Shown here piece after piece: positions 26,581 to 36,426 of a stretch of DNA of 64,000 nt. Below the pieces are notes generated by a model. The model did not search any database. It saw only the letters and a program-made list of their open reading frames with translations, and was not told where the DNA came from. The first letter of the stretch is position 1, and every line of letters starts with the position of its first letter. This DNA comes from Mucilaginibacter sp. UR6-1 (GTDB taxonomy: Bacteria > Bacteroidota > Bacteroidia > Sphingobacteriales > Sphingobacteriaceae), in NCBI RefSeq assembly GCF_020880975.1, contig NZ_JAJIWP010000003.1:1-64000 (forward strand), in the 5' to 3' direction. The translations under genes and the position numbers were made by a program.

Positions 26581-28953
26581 ATGTTAAAGAATTTTTTGAA
26601 AATAGCCTGGCGCAACCTGTATAAAAAGAAATCATTTTCATTTATACACATATTTGGCCTAACCATAGGCATTACCGTTTGCATGATGATATTTCTATAC
26701 ATCACAAATGAGTTTAGTGTGGATAGCTTTCATGAAAAAGGCAAAAACATTTACCGGGTAATGCGTGGTTACGATGTGAGCAAGGTGCGTGTTCCGTATC
26801 TTTCTGGCCCGTATGGCCCGGCGTTGCTGAATGATTATCCGAAGGATATTAAAAAGGCAGTACGCGTTATGCCAACGCAGGCCCTGATAAAGCTGGGCAA
26901 TAATTCATTTAACGAGAAGAATATTTACGCTGTTGATCCCGATTTTTTTGAGCTGTTCAGTTTCGGGCTCGTTAAGGGCAATGTTAGCACTGTTTTAAAA
27001 GATCCGCATAGCGTTGTACTAACCGAAACTATAGCAAAAAAATATTTTGGCAATGCCGATGCCATAGGTAAGGTGATAGAGATGGATAAAAGCCTGCAGC
27101 TAAAGGTTACCGGTATAGTTAAGGATGTTCCATCAAACTCGCATCTTAATTTTACCATGGTAATGCCTATTACCAATTATACCAACGAGGAGTGGTTTAA
27201 AAAATGGCGTAACAACAACGAGTTTGTTTATGTAGAATTAAATGAAAACGTTGATCCGGCGCAACTGGAAAAGCAATTCCCTGCTTTTATGGATAAGTAC
27301 ATGGGTAAGGATCTGGCGCAGATGCATGCCCATTTTGACCTTGCGCTAACACCTTTAAAAGATGTTTACTTTCAGGAGGCCTCTACTTTTGATAATGTTA
27401 AACATGGCGATAAAAAGGTAGTTTATATTTTTCTTTCCATTGCTGTGCTGATACTGGTTATCGCCTGCATTAACTTCATGAACCTGGCTACCCTTCGTGC
27501 CGTTGAGCGCTCCAAAGAGGTGGGCCTGCGCAAGGTGTTGGGCGCCATGCGTAACAGTTTAATAAGCCAGTTCATCGGCGAATCGGTATTGCTAACCATT
27601 ATATCTTGCACGCTTGCCCTGGCCTTGCTGCTGCTGGTAATGCCGTGGTATAACAGTTTATTAGGCTATTCACTCACCATATCATGGAACTCGCCGGCAA
27701 TCTATTTGTTTTTACTTGGGGTGATAGTATTTGTCGGATTTTTAGCGGGGAGCTATCCGGCGTTCTTCCTGTCGTCCTTTTCGCCCATACAGGCACTTAA
27801 AGGTAAGCTGCAATTAGGTAAAGGCGGTGCTTATTTCAGGCAGGCGCTGGTGGTGGTGCAGTTCAGTATCTCGGTTTTCCTGATCATCAGTACCATCGTT
27901 ATTAAAAAGCAAATGAGCTTTGTAAAAAATAAGGATTTAGGGTACAGCAAGGAGCAAAGCGTGATAGTACCCATTGATAATAACGATATTTATAATAACC
28001 GCTTAAACTTTAAAAACGAGTTGCTGGCAAACAGCAATGTGGAGTCGGTATCGCTAATGTCAGGCGAGCCGGGTGGTTTTTATGACAGGCATAGCTTTGA
28101 TGTGGAAGGCCAGCACGATACCTATAGCGCACGCACCGAGTTTGCCGATTTTGATTATGTAAAAACCCTCGGATTAAAGATACTTGCCGGTCGTGATTTT
28201 TCGTCAACTTTTGCTACTGATACCACAAACTCAGTATTGATCAACGAAACCGCCGCCCGCCAGTTGGGCTTTACCCCGGCGCAGGCCGTTGGTAAGTGGA
28301 TCATCAATAACATGCGCGATAGCTTGCGCAGGCGTATTATAGGGGTTGTAAAGGATTATAATTTCCTCTCGCTAAAAGAGAATATGGATGCGCTGGTGAT
28401 ATCTCCTGCGGAGGATCGACGTGTAGCTGTAATAAAACTAAAGCCGGGTAATATAACCGCCGGGTTGAACATTATTAAACAAGCCTACACCAAAGCCGCT
28501 CCTGCTTACCCGATGGAGTATACCTTTCTTGATCAGAAGTTTGATACCACCTACAAGGCCGATCTGCGGCAGCAAACCATACTGAGCGTATTTTCGGGCC
28601 TGGCCATATTTATAGCCTGTTTAGGTTTGTTTGGGCTGGCATCATTTACCGCGGCAAAGCGCACCAAGGAGATTGGCGTACGCAAAGTGCTGGGTTCATC
28701 GGTACAAAATATACTGATGCTGTTATCGGGCGATATGCTTAAACCGGTACTGGTGGCCACGCTGATCGCTGTTCCGCTGGGCTATTACAGCATGGATAAA
28801 TGGCTGCAAAACTTTGCCTATCGCACCCCGGTGCAGTGGTGGGTATTTGTGCTGGCGGCCTTAATAACTTTCGGCATAGCCTTGTTTACCGTAAGTTTTC
28901 AATCGGTTAAAGCGGCCATAGCCAACCCGGTAAAAAGTTTACGTAGCGAGTAA
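26581..28953 (+). CDS. MacB/FtsX-type ABC permease, paralogue 3
   Basis: A 790-residue duplicated-FtsX permease with coupling motifs RSKEVGLRKVLGA and TKEIGVRKVLGS and the tail NPVKSLRSE. The N-terminal membrane segment contains HIFGLTIGITVCMMIFLYI. It starts 22 bp after paralogue 2. The function is as for its neighbours: a MacB-type transmembrane subunit lacking its own ATPase domain, dependent on the ATPase encoded at 21082 or 39067. Confidence 0.93.
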   Translation: MLKNFLKIAWRNLYKKKSFSFIHIFGLTIGITVCMMIFLYITNEFSVDSFHEKGKNIYRVMRGYDVSKVRVPYLSGPYGPALLNDYPKDIKKAVRVMPTQALIKLGNNSFNEKNIYAVDPDFFELFSFGLVKGNVSTVLKDPHSVVLTETIAKKYFGNADAIGKVIEMDKSLQLKVTGIVKDVPSNSHLNFTMVMPITNYTNEEWFKKWRNNNEFVYVELNENVDPAQLEKQFPAFMDKYMGKDLAQMHAHFDLALTPLKDVYFQEASTFDNVKHGDKKVVYIFLSIAVLILVIACINFMNLATLRAVERSKEVGLRKVLGAMRNSLISQFIGESVLLTIISCTLALALLLLVMPWYNSLLGYSLTISWNSPAIYLFLLGVIVFVGFLAGSYPAFFLSSFSPIQALKGKLQLGKGGAYFRQALVVVQFSISVFLIISTIVIKKQMSFVKNKDLGYSKEQSVIVPIDNNDIYNNRLNFKNELLANSNVESVSLMSGEPGGFYDRHSFDVEGQHDTYSARTEFADFDYVKTLGLKILAGRDFSSTFATDTTNSVLINETAARQLGFTPAQAVGKWIINNMRDSLRRRIIGVVKDYNFLSLKENMDALVISPAEDRRVAVIKLKPGNITAGLNIIKQAYTKAAPAYPMEYTFLDQKFDTTYKADLRQQTILSVFSGLAIFIACLGLFGLASFTAAKRTKEIGVRKVLGSSVQNILMLLSGDMLKPVLVATLIAVPLGYYSMDKWLQNFAYRTPVQWWVFVLAALITFGIALFTVSFQSVKAAIANPVKSLRSE

Positions 28954-28988
28954 TTAATCAAATTTCTGTCTGCCTAAAAAAATAATTT

Positions 28989-31379
28989 ATGATACGTAAC
29001 TATTTTAAAACAGCATGGCGCAACATACGGGGTAATAAGTTTTACACCGGCATTAACGTTATCGGGCTGGCGTTAGGGTTGGTTATCAGTTTGTTTATAT
29101 TGCTTTGGGTGCAGGATGAGTTGAGCTTTAACGGTTTTAACAATCAGGCTAAAAATATTTATAAGGTGGGCATTATCGGTGGTACCGGGCCAACAAAACA
29201 GGTATTCTCCGTAGTGATAGCGCCTGTGGCTACTTATGCCAAAGCCGAGTTGCCCGAGGTAAAGGATGCCGTACGCATTATGAACATTGGCGGCAATACC
29301 CCGTTCAAGTATAAGGATAAAGTATTTACAGAGGATAAGGTAGCCTTTACCGATCCATCGTACTTCACTATTTTTGGCTTTAACCTAATAAGCGGTGATA
29401 AGCGTAACCCGTTCCCGGCCGATCAGTCGGTAGTGATAAGCCGCTCAGTTGCCGAGCGTTATTTTGGTGACGAAGATCCGATAGGGAAAGTTGTTATTTT
29501 AGGCCATGATGAGCAGATGAAGGTTACCGGCGTAATTGAGGATGCCCCGGCAAATTCAACGGTAAGGTATGACCTGCTGCTGCCTATATCCCGTTTTAAC
29601 AAGATAGCTTACGTTGAAGGCAACGTTAATTATGATGGCAAAACCCGGCTGTCATCAATGGATGCCGACTGGAGTAATTTCAGCTTCGAAACGTACCTGC
29701 ATTTAAAAGATGGCGTAAACCTTAACCAGGTTACCAAAAAACTACAAGCCATACACGAGCGTAACAAGCCCGAGGATAAGCCTGTACCTTATGTAACGCA
29801 ATCGCTGCTGCTAACCCACTTATACAAAATAGGCGAAAGCGGCGGCGCTATCGAAACAGTAAAAACGTTTAGCATAGTAGCTGTAATGATACTGGTTATT
29901 GCCTGTATAAATTATGTAAACCTTTCAACCGCGCGCGCCATGCTGCGTGCCCGTGAGGTAAGCATGCGTAAAATAATTGGCGCGGGTAAGCTGCAGCTAT
30001 TTATCCAGTTTGTGGTTGAAACGGCGTTGATGTTCGCCATTGCTACCATTATAGCCATCGGAGCGATGTATGTGTTGTTACCGCTTTATAATGATTTTTC
30101 GGGCAAACATTTAACACTTAGCTTAACCAACTACCAAATATGGCTGTGCATTGCCGCCACGTTGCTGTTCACCTTAATGGCAACCAGTATTTACCCTGCT
30201 ATGCTGTTATCATCCTTTGAGCCGTTAAAGGCGCTCAAGGGTAAAATTGCGGGCAGTTTGGGTAATGTGGCCTTTCGCAGGGTGTTGGTTGTGGTTCAGT
30301 TTTCGGTATCGGTAGTACTTATCATCGGCACATTAATTATTGGCAACCAATTAAATTTCATCCGTAATAAAAATTTAGGGTACGATAAGGAAAATGTTTT
30401 TTCGTTCAGCATGCGTACCGATATGCAGAAACACTACGAGGCCGTGAAGGCCGAATTGTTAAAGCAGCCCGGCGTGTTATCAGTAACCAGGCTCGGCGCC
30501 AATATTATCGATAACCAGGGCTGGACAGGCGACAATGACTGGGAGGGTAAGCCTGCTGCTTCCAACCTGCTCTTCCGCCCGATTCAAGTTGATGAAACTT
30601 CCATGCCATTCTTCAAGTTCCCGATGCTGGAGGGTAAAACGTTTACCGGCGCCGTGGCCGATTCGGCACATTTTATTGTGAACGAAACCGCTGTAAAAGC
30701 CATGGGCTTAAAAGATCCGATAGGCAAACGCATGCGCTTATGGAAAACCAATGGCACCATCACAGGTGTGGTTAAGGATTTTCATATCAGCTCCATGCAT
30801 AATAAAATTGAGCCGGTGGTATTTACTTACAATCCGCAGGCTTGCTGGCGGGTATACATAAAAACAACCGGTGTACAGGCACACAAAGCGGTAGAGGCTG
30901 CCACCCAACAGTGGAAACAATATAACGGGCAGATACCGTTTAACTATAGTTTTTTAGACGAAGCCTTTAACAACCTTTACCAAAAGGAGCAGCGTACGTC
31001 GGCATTGTTCAACCTGTTTTCGGCAGTGGCCATTGTGCTATCGTGTTTAGGGCTGCTTGGTTTAGCCACATATACCGCGCAGGTTAAAACCCGCGAAATT
31101 GGTATTCGCAAGGTGCTTGGCGCAAGCGTTGCCGGTGTGGTGCAATTGCTCACCAAAGAGTTTATGCTGCTGGTAGGTATATCATTAGCTATTGCTATAC
31201 CCATTGCCTGGTACGCCATGAATAAATGGCTTGCTGATTTTGCTTACCGCATTACTATAGGCTGGCAGGTGTTTGCGCTGGCTGGTGTAATGGCCCTGCT
31301 GATCGCTTTTATAACGGTAAGCTTTCAATCCATAAAAGCGGCTTTGGCCAACCCGGTAAAAAGCCTGCGCAGCGAATAA
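28989..31379 (+). CDS. MacB/FtsX-type ABC permease, paralogue 4
   Basis: A 796-residue permease, opening MIRNYFKTAWRNIRG and ending NPVKSLRSE. The first coupling motif reads RAREVSMRKIIGA, somewhat divergent (SMRK for GIRK), the second TREIGIRKVLGA. It belongs to a subgroup with paralogue 5, which shares CINYVN rather than CINFMN in the first helix block. It starts 35 bp downstream of paralogue 3. Confidence 0.93.
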   Translation: MIRNYFKTAWRNIRGNKFYTGINVIGLALGLVISLFILLWVQDELSFNGFNNQAKNIYKVGIIGGTGPTKQVFSVVIAPVATYAKAELPEVKDAVRIMNIGGNTPFKYKDKVFTEDKVAFTDPSYFTIFGFNLISGDKRNPFPADQSVVISRSVAERYFGDEDPIGKVVILGHDEQMKVTGVIEDAPANSTVRYDLLLPISRFNKIAYVEGNVNYDGKTRLSSMDADWSNFSFETYLHLKDGVNLNQVTKKLQAIHERNKPEDKPVPYVTQSLLLTHLYKIGESGGAIETVKTFSIVAVMILVIACINYVNLSTARAMLRAREVSMRKIIGAGKLQLFIQFVVETALMFAIATIIAIGAMYVLLPLYNDFSGKHLTLSLTNYQIWLCIAATLLFTLMATSIYPAMLLSSFEPLKALKGKIAGSLGNVAFRRVLVVVQFSVSVVLIIGTLIIGNQLNFIRNKNLGYDKENVFSFSMRTDMQKHYEAVKAELLKQPGVLSVTRLGANIIDNQGWTGDNDWEGKPAASNLLFRPIQVDETSMPFFKFPMLEGKTFTGAVADSAHFIVNETAVKAMGLKDPIGKRMRLWKTNGTITGVVKDFHISSMHNKIEPVVFTYNPQACWRVYIKTTGVQAHKAVEAATQQWKQYNGQIPFNYSFLDEAFNNLYQKEQRTSALFNLFSAVAIVLSCLGLLGLATYTAQVKTREIGIRKVLGASVAGVVQLLTKEFMLLVGISLAIAIPIAWYAMNKWLADFAYRITIGWQVFALAGVMALLIAFITVSFQSIKAALANPVKSLRSE

Positions 31380-31408
31380 ATTGAATTTTAACACAACCGC
31401 ATATTATC

Positions 31409-33817
31409 ATGATCAAAAATTATTTTAAAACAGCCTGGCGAAGTTTGTGGAAGCACCGTGTAGTAAGTTTTATAAACATTGGCGGCCTGGCGGTTGGCAT
31501 GGCGGCTGCCGTGCTAATATTTATGTGGGTGCAAAACGAGTTTAATTTTGACGGTTATCATCAAAACGCCGCCAATATTTATCGTATTAAAAACCATCTT
31601 TCAATTGATAAACGTACCACCTGGATATGGGAGAACTCATCATACCGCATGGGCGAGGAAGCTTCACGCCAGATACCAGAGGTTGAAAAAGTTACCCGCA
31701 TCAGGCCGCTAAACTATGCGCCTACTTATTTTAAAATAAATGGTGAGTTTTTCCCGGAGAAGGATGTAGCGCTGATAGACAGCAGTTGGTTTGATGTTTT
31801 TGATTATGAATTTGTAAGCGGTGGGCCGGAAGCATTCAATAGTGAGCCCTTTAGCCTGATACTTACCGAAAGTAAGGCCAAAAAATACTTCGGCAATAAA
31901 GAGGCCGTGGGGCAGATCATCCATATTGATACGCTTGATTATAAGGTGCAGGGTGTTATAAAAGATATTCCGGCCAACTCCAGTTTTACCTTTGATGTGC
32001 TTGCGCCCATAGCTTCAAGACGCGCCAACCCAAAGGAGAAGGAGAATGAGATGCAATGGGGTAATTTTTACTACATCACGTTTTTAAAGCTTAACCCGCG
32101 TAGCAATACTAAAAAAGTAGCCAAAAAAATTGAGACCATTACGGCAAAAGCCCGCGAAACAAACAACCTGGCTATATCACTTACCCCGTTAAAAGATCTG
32201 CATTTTGAGAGCGGTTTACAAAATACCGCGCTACGGCAGGGTAATAAAAAGGCTATAGTAGTGTTTGGGGCGTTGGGTGTTTTTCTGCTCGTGATCGCCT
32301 GTATCAATTACGTAAACATTACTACCGCGCGTGCAAGTTTACGCGCTAAGGAGGTAAGCATCAAAAAAATAGTAGGCGCGGGGCGTGGCACCCTGTTCAT
32401 GCAGTTCGTGGCCGAATCAATGGTGATCAGTTTGTTCGCGTTGATCTTCACGGTAATTATCATAAGCGCGAGCCTGCCCTGGTTCAATAGCTTTACGGGG
32501 CGCAACTTTACGCTCGATCCGGGTAACATATCCTTATTGACGGTAGTGTTGGGTACGTTGTTCTTCGCGGTGGTGTTAAATAGTATTTATCCGGCATTAC
32601 TGCTGTCATCATTTAAACCGCTTAATACGTTCAGGGGCATCAGCGTACTTAAACTGAATGATGCTACCCTGCGCAAGGCATTGGTGGTGGTACAGTTCAG
32701 CTTTTCTATTTTACTGATAGTGGGTGTGATCACCATTTACAGGCAAATGAGTTTTATCCGCAGCCAAAATCCCGGTTATAATCGTTCGCAGGTATTGTCG
32801 TTCGGTTTGCCATTCAGACGATTTTTCAGGACGATAACAGATGAGCAGCGCGCCAGTACTACACAAAGTATCAAGAACGACCTGAAAGCGCTGAATATGG
32901 TAACCAATGTATCGCTTATGGCTATGAGTTCGATACAAAACAACGACGGGCAATCATCAGGCGGCTTGGATTGGGATGGCCGTGAAAAGGATTTTGACCC
33001 GGCAATGGCTTATTTTCAGGTTGATGCTGATTACATGAAGATCGTAAAAATGCAATTAAAGGAAGGCCGTTGGTTTGATGAAGGCCGAAAGTTTGATCGA
33101 AAGAACGCTATACTGAATGAAGCCGCTGTAAAGGAACTCAACCTGCATAAACCCTACATCGGGCAGCGTTTAGTTTCGCGTGGAGATACCGGGCAGGTTA
33201 TTGGCGTGGTAAAGGATTTTAACTTTAAGAGTTTGCACGAAAAGATAGGCCCGGCCATTATTAAGTTAGATGATTATTATAGTACCGATTACCTGATACA
33301 GGTAGCACCCGGCAAACAGGCCGAAGCCATTAAAGGCATCCAAAAAGTATGGGATAAGTATTGCCCAGGCGACCCGTTCAACTATACCTTTCTTGATCAG
33401 GAGTTTGATAATATGTATAAGGAAGATGCCAAGGTATCGGGCCTGATGTCGGTATTCGCTATAGTGGCTATAATTATATCATGCCTGGGCTTATTTGGTT
33501 TGGCTGCCTTTACTGCCGAGCAGCGCGGTAAGGAGATAGGCATACGCAAAGTGCTGGGCGCTTCGGTATCGGGCATAGTAACTTTGCTTTCAAAGGATTT
33601 TATTTACCTGGTGCTGATATCGTTGGTGCTGTCCTCGCCGCTGGCCTGGTGGTTAATGAACAAGTGGTTGCAAAACTTTGCCTACCGTGCCGAACTGCAA
33701 TGGTGGATGTTTGCCACAGCCGGTATAATTGCTGTGTTAATAGCATTTTGCACTATCAGCTTTCAGGCCGTTAAGGCAGCTATTGTAAACCCGGTTAAGC
33801 GCTTACGCAGCGAGTAA
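31409..33817 (+). CDS. MacB/FtsX-type ABC permease, paralogue 5
   Basis: An 802-residue permease with coupling motifs RAKEVSIKKIVGA and GKEIGIRKVLGA. The SIKK variant in the first motif and the altered tail NPVKRLRSE set it apart slightly from the others. It carries the CINYVN subgroup mark shared with paralogue 4, which points to a duplication within the array. It starts 29 bp after paralogue 4. Confidence 0.93.
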   Translation: MIKNYFKTAWRSLWKHRVVSFINIGGLAVGMAAAVLIFMWVQNEFNFDGYHQNAANIYRIKNHLSIDKRTTWIWENSSYRMGEEASRQIPEVEKVTRIRPLNYAPTYFKINGEFFPEKDVALIDSSWFDVFDYEFVSGGPEAFNSEPFSLILTESKAKKYFGNKEAVGQIIHIDTLDYKVQGVIKDIPANSSFTFDVLAPIASRRANPKEKENEMQWGNFYYITFLKLNPRSNTKKVAKKIETITAKARETNNLAISLTPLKDLHFESGLQNTALRQGNKKAIVVFGALGVFLLVIACINYVNITTARASLRAKEVSIKKIVGAGRGTLFMQFVAESMVISLFALIFTVIIISASLPWFNSFTGRNFTLDPGNISLLTVVLGTLFFAVVLNSIYPALLLSSFKPLNTFRGISVLKLNDATLRKALVVVQFSFSILLIVGVITIYRQMSFIRSQNPGYNRSQVLSFGLPFRRFFRTITDEQRASTTQSIKNDLKALNMVTNVSLMAMSSIQNNDGQSSGGLDWDGREKDFDPAMAYFQVDADYMKIVKMQLKEGRWFDEGRKFDRKNAILNEAAVKELNLHKPYIGQRLVSRGDTGQVIGVVKDFNFKSLHEKIGPAIIKLDDYYSTDYLIQVAPGKQAEAIKGIQKVWDKYCPGDPFNYTFLDQEFDNMYKEDAKVSGLMSVFAIVAIIISCLGLFGLAAFTAEQRGKEIGIRKVLGASVSGIVTLLSKDFIYLVLISLVLSSPLAWWLMNKWLQNFAYRAELQWWMFATAGIIAVLIAFCTISFQAVKAAIVNPVKRLRSE

Positions 33818-33844
33818 TAAATATTATCAGCTTAAAATATCATC

Positions 33845-36259
33845 ATGTTTACAAAAAACTTACTGATAACCTGGCGCGGCCTGTGGCGCAATAAAACCTA
33901 CGCGGCCATTAACCTCATAGGCCTTAGTGTTGGCCTTGCGGCATGCCTGCTGGTGGCCGCTATTGTGATCGATGAGTTATCGTACGATAAACAATGGAGC
34001 AAGGCTAAGCAGATATACCGTATCATATCTGTAAATAACAGGGTTAAGGGCGATGATCGTTTTCCGCAAACGTTTACCGGCCTGGGGCCAACGCTTAAAA
34101 AGGAATTTCCGGAGCTGGAGGATTACTGCCGTATGCAGGTAGTTGGCGACAGGCTTAAAATAGGCGCTAACAGTGATGGTGTAGCTGTAAAAAATTTATT
34201 GGCCGAAGCATCGGTATGGAACTTTCTCGATCTAAAGGTTACCAAAGGCAACCCTAAAAAGTTTGTGGCCGGTTATGCCAACCTCGTGATCACCGAAAAA
34301 TTCATGCAGCAGCATTTTAAGGGTCAGGATCCGGTAGGTAAAATATATTATACCATTCCCGAGTATGGCGATCCGCAGCCTTACCTCATTACCGGGGTAG
34401 TTAAGGAGTTGCCTGTAAATACCCATTTACGTGCTGATGTAATATCAATAGTTGCCTATCGTACCAGCGATGATCAGCTTGCTAAAGAAGAATATGGTAC
34501 CTTCAATACACAATACCTGTTGCTAAAGCCCGGTACTGATGCAGGCAGGTTTGCCAAAAAGGTAAATAACTGGTACGCTGGTTTCACCGCGCCTAAAAAG
34601 CCCGGTTACAGTTACCAGTTTCAGCCGCTTGAGGATGTTTACCTGCGGTCGGACTTTGCCGAAGTACAGGATGTGCATGGCAGTATGCGCAGCTTATATA
34701 TTTTTATAGCGGTGGCGGCTTTGCTGCTGGTTATAGCCTGCTTTAATTTCATGACGCTCACAACCTCGCGCATATTTACCCGCATGCAGGAAACCGGTGT
34801 GCGTAAAGTGCTTGGTGCCAGCAAAGGCCAGCTTATATCGCGCTACATTACCGAGTCGGTATTGTTTTTTGTGATCGCCTTTGTACTGGCTATTGGTGCC
34901 GCCAGTTTGTTTATTCCTTATGTTGAGGCTTATCTTGGTCATGCACTGGTGTTCAATGTTTATAACATAGGGTTTGTGGGTATGGCTATTTTAGCCATGC
35001 TACTTGTAAGCCTGCTCACGGGCATATATCCGGCATGGTATCTTTCGCGCCCCGGCCCCATGACTATTTTGCGCAGCCAACTGCCGTCGGGTTTTAAGCT
35101 TAACTGGCTCAAACGATCCCTGGTGGTGGGGCAGTTCGTTATCTCAATAGGTATCATCATAGCTACATTGGTGGTGCATTACCAGCTAAATTATATTGAT
35201 ACAGCCGATGTTGGGTTTGATAAAAATAACCTTGTAAAGTTGAATTATAATAACTGGGGCCCGGGTGCCGAGGCTTTTAAGCAGCGGCTGAGGCAGTTGC
35301 CCGGTGTTGAAAATGTAAGTATCAGCTCGTGGAGCCCCGGTGAGGGGCCGGGCAATATGTCAACCGAGATCAGCGTGCCGGGACAAAGCGGTAAGGTTGT
35401 GGTAAACTATATTCGTGGTGATGCTGACCTGCCTGCTACCCTCAAAGTTAAACTCAAAAGCGGCAGGTTGTTTGATCGTGAGATGAGAACCGATGTGGTG
35501 AATTTTGATTCGCTGATGATGGTTGATGAAATTAAGCTGAACAAAATGATGAAGACCAGGCCGGTAATTATTACCGACTACACGGCAGGTTTTTTAGGTT
35601 TGAAACTCAACTCGCGTACAGCAAATATTGAAGGCATCCCGGTAGGGGTAATCAGCAATTTTCATAATCAATCGTTACATTTTGGTATGAAACCCTGCAT
35701 TATTCGTGCTGATAAGTCTAATGAGGGATATATACTCATCAGGCTCAAACAAAACCATCCTTCAAACTCATTAGCTACTATTAACGCGTTATTTAAAAGC
35801 ACTTACCCCGAAAAACCATTTTTATATAAATGGGTAAGCGATGTGGTAAACGACCAATATAAGAACGAGGCTAAGCTGAAGCAACTGTTTTTTAGTTTCA
35901 GTATGCTCATTGTTTTCCTTGCCTGCCTGGGTTTATTCGGGCTGATAACCTTCACCACGCAACAGCGTGTAAAGGAGATAGGCATCCGCAAGGTTTTAGG
36001 TGCTTCGGTAACGTCCATAACCGCCATGCTATCGGCTGATTTTGTGAAACTGGTTATGCTGGCCCTGCTTATTGCCGCGCCGCTTGCAGGTTACATTATG
36101 GCGCAATGGCTGCAGGATTTTGCCTTCCGCATCAGCCTTAGCTGGTGGATGTTCGCGCTGGCGGGCGGTATGGCTTTGCTTATCGCTATTGTTACGGTGA
36201 GCACACAGGCTGTAAAGGCGGCATTGGCTAACCCGGTAAAAAGCCTGCGCAGCGAGTAA
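33845..36259 (+). CDS. MacB/FtsX-type ABC permease, paralogue 6
   Basis: An 804-residue permease, the most divergent at its N-terminus (MFTKNLLITWRGLWRN instead of the KNYLKxAWRN pattern) but with the usual coupling motifs (MQETGVRKVLGA, VKEIGIRKVLGA) and the tail NPVKSLRSE. Its first helix block reads CFNFMTLTTSRIF, unlike the others. It is the last gene of the first operon; the gap to the next permease (167 bp) contains a separate regulatory module. Confidence 0.93.
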   Translation: MFTKNLLITWRGLWRNKTYAAINLIGLSVGLAACLLVAAIVIDELSYDKQWSKAKQIYRIISVNNRVKGDDRFPQTFTGLGPTLKKEFPELEDYCRMQVVGDRLKIGANSDGVAVKNLLAEASVWNFLDLKVTKGNPKKFVAGYANLVITEKFMQQHFKGQDPVGKIYYTIPEYGDPQPYLITGVVKELPVNTHLRADVISIVAYRTSDDQLAKEEYGTFNTQYLLLKPGTDAGRFAKKVNNWYAGFTAPKKPGYSYQFQPLEDVYLRSDFAEVQDVHGSMRSLYIFIAVAALLLVIACFNFMTLTTSRIFTRMQETGVRKVLGASKGQLISRYITESVLFFVIAFVLAIGAASLFIPYVEAYLGHALVFNVYNIGFVGMAILAMLLVSLLTGIYPAWYLSRPGPMTILRSQLPSGFKLNWLKRSLVVGQFVISIGIIIATLVVHYQLNYIDTADVGFDKNNLVKLNYNNWGPGAEAFKQRLRQLPGVENVSISSWSPGEGPGNMSTEISVPGQSGKVVVNYIRGDADLPATLKVKLKSGRLFDREMRTDVVNFDSLMMVDEIKLNKMMKTRPVIITDYTAGFLGLKLNSRTANIEGIPVGVISNFHNQSLHFGMKPCIIRADKSNEGYILIRLKQNHPSNSLATINALFKSTYPEKPFLYKWVSDVVNDQYKNEAKLKQLFFSFSMLIVFLACLGLFGLITFTTQQRVKEIGIRKVLGASVTSITAMLSADFVKLVMLALLIAAPLAGYIMAQWLQDFAFRISLSWWMFALAGGMALLIAIVTVSTQAVKAALANPVKSLRSE

Positions 36260-36265
36260 TCAGTT

Positions 36266-36303
36266 TGTATCATAAGCGAACACCTGTTGTTACGCATGCG
36301 TAC
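36266..36303 (+). promoter_or_regulatory. Tandem activator sites, efflux unit 2
   Basis: TGTATCATAAGCGAAC (36266-36281) and TGTTACGCATGCGTAC (36288-36303) repeat the pair seen at 19628 and 38919, again with starts 22 bp apart. The second contains the perfect 12-bp palindrome TACGCATGCGTA, hinting that each site is bound by a dimer. The first site begins only seven bases after the stop codon of paralogue 6. Confidence 0.7.
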
Positions 36304-36357
36304 ATTGTAGTATTGGTTGTTGAACTTAAATATTTGATAACCAGTAATTTGTTTGGT

Positions 36358-36375
36358 TGGTATGGCATTGGTAAG
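36358..36375 (+). promoter_or_regulatory. Sigma-54-like promoter, efflux unit 2
   Basis: TGGTATG (36358-36364) lies 70 bp after the start of the second activator site, as in the two other units. The -12 side reads ATTGGTA, a weak match to TTGC. Transcription would start about 40 bp before the ATG at 36427. Confidence 0.5.
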
Positions 36376-36426
36376 TGTGCTGTATCAACGTTTTAGTTCA
36401 GATCTTTAAAATATAACAACCATATC